DNA of 10,816 bases. Source: a bacterium (lineage in GTDB: Bacteria > Nitrospinota_A > UBA7883 > JACRGQ01). The translations under genes and the position numbers were made by a program. This document shows, in pieces, positions 1 through 5,368 of the stretch. Each line of letters begins with the position of its first letter. Position 1 is the first letter of the stretch. The stretch covers positions 1 to 10,816 of the forward strand of contig JAKAGL010000057.1 of NCBI GenBank assembly GCA_021815535.1, read 5' to 3'. The notes under the pieces are model-generated. The model was not told the origin of the DNA and made no database searches. It was given only the letters and a program-made list of their open reading frames with translations.

Positions 1-1
1 C

Positions 2-1246
2 CTAACGACAGACCCCAGCACTACCGCATCGACAGACCCCAGCACTACCGCATCGACAGACCCCAGCACTACCGCATCGACAGACCCCAGCACTACCGCA
101 TCGACAGACCCCAATAACGTTCCTTCAAATGTAACTATAGCCGCCGGCTTACCTTCCTTTTTTATAAAAGCCGACGGCACCCTTTGGGCCTGGGGATGGA
201 ATTTATTCGGCCAGCTAGGTATTGGCTCGACAAATCCCCAGTTATCGCCCGTGCAGGTGGGAACAGAAACTAATTGGGCAAGCTTGGCAACAGGATATTA
301 TCATGCCGTGGCTGTCAAAACCGACGGCACCCTTTGGACATGGGGACGAAATTACGCGGGAGTACTTGGCACTTCAACTACGGAAACCTGTTATACGGAT
401 ATGGTGCCTATTTACGATTCAACGTATCCCTGCAGCACTGTCCCGTTGCAAGTAGGTACCGAGACCGATTGGCTGGCCGTTGTGGCGGGAGAATTTAACT
501 CAGCGGCTATTAAGACTGACGGGACTCTTTGGATTTGGGGTTGGGGCTGGCAAGGGGTGATTGGCAATAGCTCCTTCGAAGACGCCAATTGGCCCGTACA
601 GGTGGAACCTGGCACACAATGGAAAAATGTGGCGATCGGAGATTATCACGTGTTGGCAATCAAAACCGACGGAACATTGTGGGCATGGGGACTGAACTAT
701 TTTGGACAGGTCGGTGTCGGCACCAACTTAGTGCAGTACACAACGCCAATGCAAGTGGGAACAGATAATGATTGGGTGAGCGTTTCTGGGGGCAGTTATC
801 ATACCTTGGCTCTTAAAATCGATGGGACTCTGTGGGCGTGGGGATTAAATTCGTCTGGACAAGTTGGAACGATTACTTCAGAACAATGCTCCGGTGATAA
901 TTATCCGTGCAGCACTGTCCCCTTGCAGATTGCAGGAACCGACTGGGCGGCAATTACCACGGGAGATTCTTCTTCATATGCCATAAAAAAAGATGGGACA
1001 CTGTGGGCATGGGGATCAAATTTGTTTGGTCAGCTTGGCGATGGCTCAACAACAGACCATGATACGCCTATACAGGTGGGAACGGAAAAAAACTGGACGA
1101 AAGTGGCGGCGGGAAAACATCACGTCCTGGCGATCAAAACTGATGGTTCGGTTTGGGCGTGTGGGGAAAACTATTATGGAAATCTCGGTGATGGGGACAC
1201 CAATTCAAGCAATGTTTTTTTGCCAGTGACGTTCATTACTCCATAA
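2..1246 (+). CDS. RCC1-repeat seven-bladed beta-propeller protein with Ser/Thr-rich repeat linker (5' partial)
   Basis: The frame is open from the first complete codon of the window to TAA at 1244-1246, so the N-terminus, and any signal peptide, lies outside. The GTG at 251 would cut off the first blade and is not the start. The visible protein begins with about four and a half copies of DPSTTAST, then a propeller whose blades open with the RCC1 signature K-x-DGT-L/V-W-x-W/C-G at about 167, 317, 515, 662, 815, 989 and 1133. Each continues with GQLG/GQVG and PxQVGTxxxW. The stretch before blade 1 (NVTIAAGLPSFFI) matches the strand that ends each later blade, so the seven-fold ring looks complete and closes 'velcro' fashion. 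RCC1-like propellers are interaction or ligand-binding platforms; no enzymatic motif is visible. Blades 2 and 5 carry a Cys-containing loop. The Ser/Thr/Pro linker and Cys loops suggest an exported protein (inference). Partner and ligand are unknown. Confidence 0.9.
   Translation, partial: LTTDPSTTASTDPSTTASTDPSTTASTDPSTTASTDPNNVPSNVTIAAGLPSFFIKADGTLWAWGWNLFGQLGIGSTNPQLSPVQVGTETNWASLATGYYHAVAVKTDGTLWTWGRNYAGVLGTSTTETCYTDMVPIYDSTYPCSTVPLQVGTETDWLAVVAGEFNSAAIKTDGTLWIWGWGWQGVIGNSSFEDANWPVQVEPGTQWKNVAIGDYHVLAIKTDGTLWAWGLNYFGQVGVGTNLVQYTTPMQVGTDNDWVSVSGGSYHTLALKIDGTLWAWGLNSSGQVGTITSEQCSGDNYPCSTVPLQIAGTDWAAITTGDSSSYAIKKDGTLWAWGSNLFGQLGDGSTTDHDTPIQVGTEKNWTKVAAGKHHVLAIKTDGSVWACGENYYGNLGDGDTNSSNVFLPVTFITP
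6..113 (+). repeat. 24-bp in-frame tandem repeat (coding minisatellite, DPSTTAST)
   Basis: Four identical 24-bp units occupy 6-29, 30-53, 54-77 and 78-101. A fifth keeps its first 12 bases (102-113) before diverging. The unit length is a multiple of three and each copy reads D-P-S-T-T-A-S-T in the frame of the downstream RCC1 propeller, so gain or loss of units would change linker length without breaking the gene. Perfect DNA identity between copies implies recent expansion or homogenisation. The array may extend beyond the left edge. There are no spacers, so this is not a CRISPR array. Confidence 0.93.
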
Positions 1247-1299
1247 CTCAACCTGCGGCTGTCAGAATCTGCATGTGCAAACCGACTCCCGGTTCACGG
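1247..1299. other. convergent intergenic gap, no clear terminator
   Basis: This 53-bp gap separates the convergent stops of the RCC1 gene (+) and the PssE-like gene (-). The only structure seen is a 5-bp hairpin, AACCG/CGGTT (1280-1284 with 1290-1294, loop ACTCC). It has no T-run on either side, so it is at best a weak terminator. Confidence 0.4.
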
Positions 1300-1773
1300 T
1301 CATCCCAGAAAAGCGGAGATATCATCCGCGATGGTGCATTGCGGATCAATGTAGGCGTAGGGCGGCATGGCAGCTGCCTGTTCTAGCGCTTGGCGCAAAC
1401 CTTCGGGGTTGTCCAGCCGCACCAACATGCCCTGGTCGCGGAAATGGTTGGTAATGTCATATGCATGGGCCGAGGAAATTATGCCGATGCGGTCAACGTC
1501 AAGAATGCTTACGATCTTCTTCCCTCTTTTCAGGCAGGAAAAAATGGTTCCTGCCCCTCCCGTGCAAACCACAATATCGGCCCAATTGTAATTATCCTCT
1601 ATCGTTTCGCTAAAATCGAAGTATGCATGATGTTTTGGGATATAATTGGAAAAACCGATTTGCGTCACCATTTCAAAGGGGAGATTGGCGGAAGCCAACA
1701 GGTCGGCGGCTTCAACCAGTTTGTCAAAACCCTCCCGGTATGTGCCGATGGTGACAAATACTTTATGTACCAA
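1300..1773 (-). CDS. pssE: PssE/Alg13-like catalytic subunit of a split glycosyltransferase
   Basis: The 157-residue protein resembles the C-terminal (donor-binding) half of GT-B family 28 enzymes: PssE, EpsF and Cps14G in bacteria, Alg13 in eukaryotes. It begins HKVFVTIGTYREGFDKLVEAAD, the usual VT(V/I)GT..FD.L start. It carries WADIVVCTGGAGTIFSCLKRGKKIV near residues 85-108, equivalent to the ADIVISHAGAGS nucleotide-sugar site; the usual His before the Gly-rich loop is here CT. Known family members transfer GlcA, Gal or GlcNAc to a lipid-linked acceptor at the inner membrane, and need a PssD/Alg14 partner, which is the next gene upstream. The start is TTG at 1773, preceded by AGGGGA (1783-1778, spacing 4), and it overlaps the pssD-like 3' end by 11 bp. 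The donor sugar cannot be read from the sequence. Confidence 0.8.
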   Translation of the reverse strand: MVHKVFVTIGTYREGFDKLVEAADLLASANLPFEMVTQIGFSNYIPKHHAYFDFSETIEDNYNWADIVVCTGGAGTIFSCLKRGKKIVSILDVDRIGIISSAHAYDITNHFRDQGMLVRLDNPEGLRQALEQAAAMPPYAYIDPQCTIADDISAFLG

Positions 1774-2269
1774 GCCGTCCCCTGAACAACGCCTTTGGAT
1801 AAAGCTTCAATTGTTCGTTCCACTGCACGAAAAACATATCCGCAATGGGATAAATCATATTACCGGTTTTCGATTTGGTACTGATCTTCGACCATGATTC
1901 GATGAAGATGATTTTGCGGCCCAACAATTTGCCGGCGTACATCACCGGCGCGGCAGTGGAAGGCCCGCAGGAAACGATGGCGGCTGGCCATTCGCGTGCG
2001 ATCACCATTATGCTTTGGAGGAAACAATAAAGCGTTTTTAGAAAATAAAGGACGTACCATTCATCGGAAATGCGGGGGCGCTTAACATAGTAATGGCGGT
2101 ATTCCCTCAATTTTGCCGCCACAAAATCCTCACGGGTGAATATCCCGACGATTTCATAACGTCCCACCAACTGTCCGGCAAGCTGCGCCATCTGGCGCTG
2201 GTGGCCGCCTGAGCCGAACACGACCAATATATTCTTTTTCAATCCCGCTCTTTGAAGGAAAAGGGTCAA
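1763..2269 (-). CDS. pssD: PssD/Alg14-like membrane-anchor subunit of a split glycosyltransferase
   Basis: The 168-residue protein has the PssD/Cps14F/Alg14 layout: a first beta strand with the Gly-rich turn VFGSGGHQRQM (about 17-27), the motif SCGPSTAAPVMYAGKLLGRKIIFIES (about 100-125), and the family hallmark KTGNMIYPIADMFFVQWNEQLKLYP. In this family the subunit recruits the acceptor and the PssE/Alg13 catalytic partner to the cytoplasmic face of the membrane. A hydrophobic stretch around residues 72-91 could contact the membrane. The start is TTG at 2269, overlapping the TGA of the radical SAM gene (TTGA), with AAGG about 7 bases upstream. A second TTG at 2242 would give the more usual MKKNILVVFGSGG start, so the first nine residues are uncertain. 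The overlaps on both sides indicate one translationally coupled operon. Confidence 0.82.
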   Translation of the reverse strand: MTLFLQRAGLKKNILVVFGSGGHQRQMAQLAGQLVGRYEIVGIFTREDFVAAKLREYRHYYVKRPRISDEWYVLYFLKTLYCFLQSIMVIAREWPAAIVSCGPSTAAPVMYAGKLLGRKIIFIESWSKISTKSKTGNMIYPIADMFFVQWNEQLKLYPKALFRGRLGT

Positions 2270-3396
2270 CCAAAAACCTTGGCACGCACCATGCGGGTGC
2301 CATCAAATACCAAATCCTTAATGGACGGATACATCCGGCACCCGCCCATGCACAACAGATTGCATTTCAGCATCGCTTTACGTATTTTATTGTACTCCTG
2401 CGAATACCATATCTCCTTGAGCGTCTGCGTTTTTACATTCCCCATCGACTGGGTAAAAGTCCAGCACGGAATGACATTACCCAGCGGGTCAATATGCATA
2501 TTCCGGTATGCGGAGCCGCAGGCGTTGGAGCTGTTTGATTTGGGATTGGTAAAGAACGTTTTTACCTGCCGCAGATGGCCGACGGTGTTGAGAATCGCGG
2601 TGGGACTTTTCTTTTTTATCCAGATGAGGTTATCAATAATCGCTTCATATTTTGACTGATTTTCAGCGGATACCCAAAGATTATCTTTTTCGGCGATCTC
2701 CACCTGTGTCATGGTGCGAATGAAACCCTGATTGTAGGTGTTGTAGGGGACGAACACGATGGAAACGCCGTTTTCCCCGGCAAAATTGACTACGGGCAAT
2801 ATCTCATCGATATTCTGGTTGTTCAACACATAATTCAATTTGGCGAACATCCGTCCGCCAGTCTTTTCCTTGACTAGCCGCAAGGCGTTTACCACCCCGC
2901 TCCACGCCTTCGGATTTCTGCGAAGATATACTTGGGTTTCCTCCATACCATCAAGCGATATGGACAGGTGGTTAACCCCGGCTTCAGCAAGTTCAACAAC
3001 ATTTTCTTCATCCAAGAGCGATGCGTTCGTGCCAAGGCCGGTCCATATCCCGTGCTCGTTAGCGGTTCGGATGGCGGCAAGAATGTGTTTCTTCCGTAAC
3101 AACGGTTCGCCGCCGGAAATGCCGAGCTTGTATATTCCCATATCGGCCATCTGATGGACAAAACGGACAGCCTCTTCGGGAGTCAACTCCTCACGGACAT
3201 TATCAGGATGCCGTATGACATCGCAAAACTGGCATTCGAAATTGCAGCGGCGGGTCACCATCCAGTACACCTGCACCGGCACGGCGATATTCCACCGGGT
3301 TTTTTCGGAAATCGGCACGCGCCATTGGCCTTGGGCGTATTTCAGGCCGAATTTCGCAATTTTTTTGAGTTTCTTCATATTCATATGCATTTTCAT
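2266..3396 (-). CDS. radical SAM/SPASM-domain protein
   Basis: The 376-residue enzyme has a radical SAM core with C51-x3-C55-x2-C58 binding the 4Fe-4S cluster that cleaves SAM, then ISGGEP (93-98), the SAM-contacting GGEP motif. The C-terminus carries a SPASM-like auxiliary-cluster region: C293-x12-G-x4-C311, then C345-x3-C349-x3-C353. That is five cysteines, fewer than the seven of the full SPASM pattern, so one or two auxiliary clusters with reduced ligation are likely. SPASM enzymes modify peptides (RiPP maturases, sulfatase maturases) or small molecules including sugars. No precursor peptide gene is visible here, and its position first in a run with pssD/pssE suggests a glycan-related substrate (inference). 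The start at 3396 has a weak AGG at 3403-3401; three more in-frame ATGs follow within seven codons (3390, 3384, 3378), so the N-terminus is uncertain by a few residues. Confidence 0.88.
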   Translation of the reverse strand: MKMHMNMKKLKKIAKFGLKYAQGQWRVPISEKTRWNIAVPVQVYWMVTRRCNFECQFCDVIRHPDNVREELTPEEAVRFVHQMADMGIYKLGISGGEPLLRKKHILAAIRTANEHGIWTGLGTNASLLDEENVVELAEAGVNHLSISLDGMEETQVYLRRNPKAWSGVVNALRLVKEKTGGRMFAKLNYVLNNQNIDEILPVVNFAGENGVSIVFVPYNTYNQGFIRTMTQVEIAEKDNLWVSAENQSKYEAIIDNLIWIKKKSPTAILNTVGHLRQVKTFFTNPKSNSSNACGSAYRNMHIDPLGNVIPCWTFTQSMGNVKTQTLKEIWYSQEYNKIRKAMLKCNLLCMGGCRMYPSIKDLVFDGTRMVRAKVFG

Positions 3397-3421
3397 TATA
3401 CCTGAATCAGCTTTAAATCAA
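3395..3421 (-). promoter_or_regulatory. possible promoter for the radical SAM-pssD-pssE operon
   Basis: On the minus strand TATAAT occupies 3400-3395 and TTGATT 3421-3416, with a short 15-bp spacer. The -10 overlaps the first ATG (3396). If used, transcription would begin near 3388 and favour one of the downstream ATGs (3384 or 3378) as start. The spacer is shorter than the usual 16-18, so confidence is low. Confidence 0.3.
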
Positions 3422-3430
3422 AAAGCGATA

Positions 3431-3459
3431 GTGAAATAGAGAATGCCTCGGCATATAAT
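3431..3459 (+). promoter_or_regulatory. sigma70-like promoter of the asnB-like gene, leaderless arrangement
   Basis: TATAAT lies at 3454-3459 with GTGAAA (4 of 6 matches to TTGACA) at 3431-3436, a 17-bp spacer. The start ATG is at 3468, only 8 bases after the -10, so transcription would begin at or just before the start codon. No Shine-Dalgarno sequence lies between the -10 and the ATG, which fits a leaderless mRNA. Confidence 0.5.
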
Positions 3460-3469
3460 GCCTGCATAT
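3442..3469. repeat. short tandem near-repeat with inverted repeat over the -10 box
   Basis: AATGCCT occurs at 3442-3448 and again at 3457-3463, each followed by GGCATAT or GCATAT, making a near-duplication of 15 and 13 bases. The first copy also contains a perfect inverted repeat, ATGCC-TC-GGCAT (3443-3454), abutting the TATAAT. The placement would suit an operator in this divergent promoter region, but no regulator is encoded nearby. Confidence 0.45.
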
Positions 3470-4085
3470 GTGTGGCATTGCAGGAATTATTGGCGCATCA
3501 ACCGGAAACACCGCTGAAATCGCATTGCACATGGCCCATTCGCTGCGCCACCGCGGACCGGATGGTTCCGGTATATGGAGCGAAGGGGAAATAGCCCTCA
3601 GCCATAGACGTCTTGCCATCATCGACATTGAGAACGGCAAACAGCCGATGATATCCGCTTCAGGCAGGTACATCGTGGTGTTTAACGGTGAGATATTCAA
3701 TTTCGAAGAATTGAGAAGTGGCCTCCTATCCGACTACCCGTACACTACCCGCTCAGATACCGAGGTGATCTTGGCCGCCTATACTAAGTGGGGCAATGCG
3801 GCTTTTGCCCGTTTTGACGGCATGTTCGCCATTGGCATTTGGGACCGCAAAGAAAGACGCCTTGTTGTGGCGCGCGATCATGTTGGCATCAAACCTCTGT
3901 ATGTATATCAATGCGGCGCCACCATTGCATTCGCATCGGAAATAAGGGCCTTCAAAGTTATTCCCGGATGGAACCCCGCAATGGATATGGCGGCAGTGAA
4001 CACCTTTTTTCTGTTGGGGTACATCCCGGCCCCCCCTTTCCCCCTTGGTCAAAGTAAAAAAAGTGCGGCCCGGCCACTACCTTGA
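3468..4085 (+). CDS. asnB: asparagine synthase-like amidotransferase, N-terminal glutaminase part (frameshifted)
   Basis: This is the class II (Ntn) glutamine amidotransferase domain of an AsnB-family protein. The start is fixed by MCGIAGI, because Cys2 becomes the N-terminal nucleophile after Met removal. Other family residues are visible: LRHRGPDG (26-33), SHRRLAIID (45-53), FNGEIFN (72-78, glutamine binding) and RSDTEV (95-100). The frame continues through GYIPAP, the start of the linker to the synthetase domain, then runs out of frame near a C7 tract and stops at TGA 4083-4085 after unrelated residues. The domain would release ammonia from glutamine for the synthetase domain, which follows in another frame. 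Alone it could only be a glutaminase. It is either one half of a broken gene, a sequencing-indel artefact, or part of a slippage-expressed gene. Confidence 0.85.
   Translation: MCGIAGIIGASTGNTAEIALHMAHSLRHRGPDGSGIWSEGEIALSHRRLAIIDIENGKQPMISASGRYIVVFNGEIFNFEELRSGLLSDYPYTTRSDTEVILAAYTKWGNAAFARFDGMFAIGIWDRKERRLVVARDHVGIKPLYVYQCGATIAFASEIRAFKVIPGWNPAMDMAAVNTFFLLGYIPAPPFPLGQSKKSAARPLP
4030..4062 (+). other. frameshift region in the asnB-like gene (C7 and A7 tracts)
   Basis: The glutaminase frame must gain +1 (skip one base) to reach the synthetase frame. The overlap of the two frames holds C7 (4030-4036), C5 (4040-4044) and A7 (4056-4062). Removing one C gives a linker ...YIPAPLSPLVKVKKVRPGHYLEW, which has the family's usual spacing between YxPAP and PPGHYL and a hydrophobic residue before the KK. 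Removing an A instead leaves Ser there, which fits worse. The C tract is therefore the likelier indel site. Confidence 0.75.
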
Positions 4086-5325
4086 ATGGCGCACGGCAGG
4101 CGGTGAGCCCCAAGATATCCGCTTTACCCCCGATCCCCCCGCCATCGACAGGGGAAAATCGGAAGGGGAATGGATAGAAATCCTTAACTCTCATGTTGAG
4201 AAATCCATTAAAAGGCAGATGGTGTCCGATGTGCCTCTCTCGATACTCCTGAGCGGCGGGGTTGATTCCAACGCAGTTGCTTGGATTGCCAATAAATATT
4301 CCAATGGCCCCTTATCCACTTACACCATCATCTTCAGGGAAAGCGACATAGAAAGCGTCCCAGCGCGGGAAATGGCCGCCCTGATACACTCCCGGCACCA
4401 CGAAGAATCAGTCAGTTTTGATGAAGCCGTTGCAGGTATGGATATGGCCATGCGGCAGGTGGAAGAGCCGACAACCAACTTTTCCATTTTTCTGTACGCT
4501 ATGATATGCAAGAAAGTGGCAGCCGACTTCAAAGTCGCCCTTGCCGGCCAAGGGGCAGATGAACCATGGGCAGGCTACAGGCGCTACTTCGCGGAGCATC
4601 TGCACGGAACCCTCGGCGGATTATTTCCCCAAAATCCCCCTTCCCTTATGGTGTCGCTGTTCGGAAAAAAAGAGCAGTGGCGAAAGGGGCTGTATGCAAT
4701 CGGCGAGAGCGACAGATTAACCCGCTTCCTCAAGATTCACTCGGTTTTCAATCAAGAAGAATGGCGCAAGGCCAGCAAAGGCGGCGGTGACCATTGGGGC
4801 GACGAATCGCGCGAATTGCTGGGTTATTGGTCCACGCTGGCCCGGGATATGGGCGATTTCGAAAATTTCCTATACGTCGACACCATGACGATACTGCCCG
4901 AACTGGCGTTGATGCCCAACGACAAGCTGGCCATGGCATACGGGCTTGAAGTGCGCCCCCCGCTGCTGGGAAACGACTATCTGCGCACTGTGCTGAGCAT
5001 TCCCATCGAATTGCGCTACCGAGGCCTTTTTAACACGATGGAAAAATACCTGCACCGCAAAGCATGCGCCAAATTTCTTCCGCAGGCATTCGCAAACCGA
5101 AAAAAACTGCCATTTCATTTCCCTATGGACAAAATAGTCAACGGTAAGCTGGGAACGGAGCTGTTGAGGATATTTCGCGACCCCAATTCGTATTGCGCGG
5201 CGTTTTTCCATCCACGCGAACTGGAAGGCATTGTAAACAATCATTTGTCCGGAAAGAGAATGAACCAGAAAAAATTGTTTGCACTCTGGTCCTTCGAGTT
5301 GTGGGCAAAAAGCGCCTTAGGATAA
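4045..5325 (+). CDS. asnB: asparagine synthase-like amidotransferase, C-terminal ATP-binding synthetase part (frameshifted)
   Basis: This holds the asparagine-synthase domain of the gene begun at 3468. It opens inside the linker (VKVKKVRPGHYLEW) and carries the PP-loop LSGGVDSN at fragment residues 69-76, which binds ATP for adenylation of a carboxylate, then GQGADEPWAGYRRY (168-181) and DKLAMAYGLEVRPPLLGNDYL near 293-313. The usual family motif is G(D/E)GADE(L)..GGY; Asp/Glu to Gln and Leu to Pro are local variants. The nearest possible start, TTG at 4045, follows a C-rich stretch with no ribosome binding site, so independent translation is unlikely. Joined with the upstream part the protein is about 618 residues, a normal AsnB length. 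In polysaccharide loci such proteins often amidate a sugar uronic acid or another carboxylate rather than make asparagine. Confidence 0.85.
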   Translation: MVKVKKVRPGHYLEWRTAGGEPQDIRFTPDPPAIDRGKSEGEWIEILNSHVEKSIKRQMVSDVPLSILLSGGVDSNAVAWIANKYSNGPLSTYTIIFRESDIESVPAREMAALIHSRHHEESVSFDEAVAGMDMAMRQVEEPTTNFSIFLYAMICKKVAADFKVALAGQGADEPWAGYRRYFAEHLHGTLGGLFPQNPPSLMVSLFGKKEQWRKGLYAIGESDRLTRFLKIHSVFNQEEWRKASKGGGDHWGDESRELLGYWSTLARDMGDFENFLYVDTMTILPELALMPNDKLAMAYGLEVRPPLLGNDYLRTVLSIPIELRYRGLFNTMEKYLHRKACAKFLPQAFANRKKLPFHFPMDKIVNGKLGTELLRIFRDPNSYCAAFFHPRELEGIVNNHLSGKRMNQKKLFALWSFELWAKSALG

Positions 5326-5368
5326 AACCCCTATTTCACGGACGCTGCGAGGCGGGAATAAAGGCGCT
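5311..5368. terminator. inverted repeat bridging the convergent asnB-like and GT4 gene ends
   Basis: AGCGCCTT (5311-5318) and AAGGCGCT (5361-5368) form a perfect 8-bp inverted repeat spanning both stop codons of the convergent genes, with a 42-base loop. A bidirectional terminator or transcript-end structure is possible, but the loop is long and there is no clear T-run. The gap itself (5326-5366) holds no gene. Confidence 0.3.

Noticed and set aside
6..113. CRISPR-like repeat array
   Set aside because: Units are directly adjacent with no spacers and encode protein in frame with the RCC1 domain, so this is a coding minisatellite.
251..1246. RCC1 gene starting at GTG 251
   Set aside because: The frame is open back to the window edge and the codons upstream encode the first propeller blade and its closing strand; GTG 251 is an internal Val codon.
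1390..1785. Plus-strand 131-residue frame opposite the pssE-like gene
   Set aside because: It lies opposite a gene with clear family motifs, shows no recognisable domain of its own, and is explained as an antisense shadow.
4056..4062. Programmed -1 ribosomal frameshift at the A7 tract
   Set aside because: A -1 shift from the glutaminase frame leads to the wrong frame; a +1 shift is needed, and no canonical +1 slippery codon pair or stimulatory signal was recognised.
4045..5325. Synthetase half as an independent gene
   Set aside because: The TTG 4045 start follows a C/T-rich stretch with no ribosome binding site and lies inside the conserved interdomain linker, so it is better seen as the rest of the frameshifted gene.
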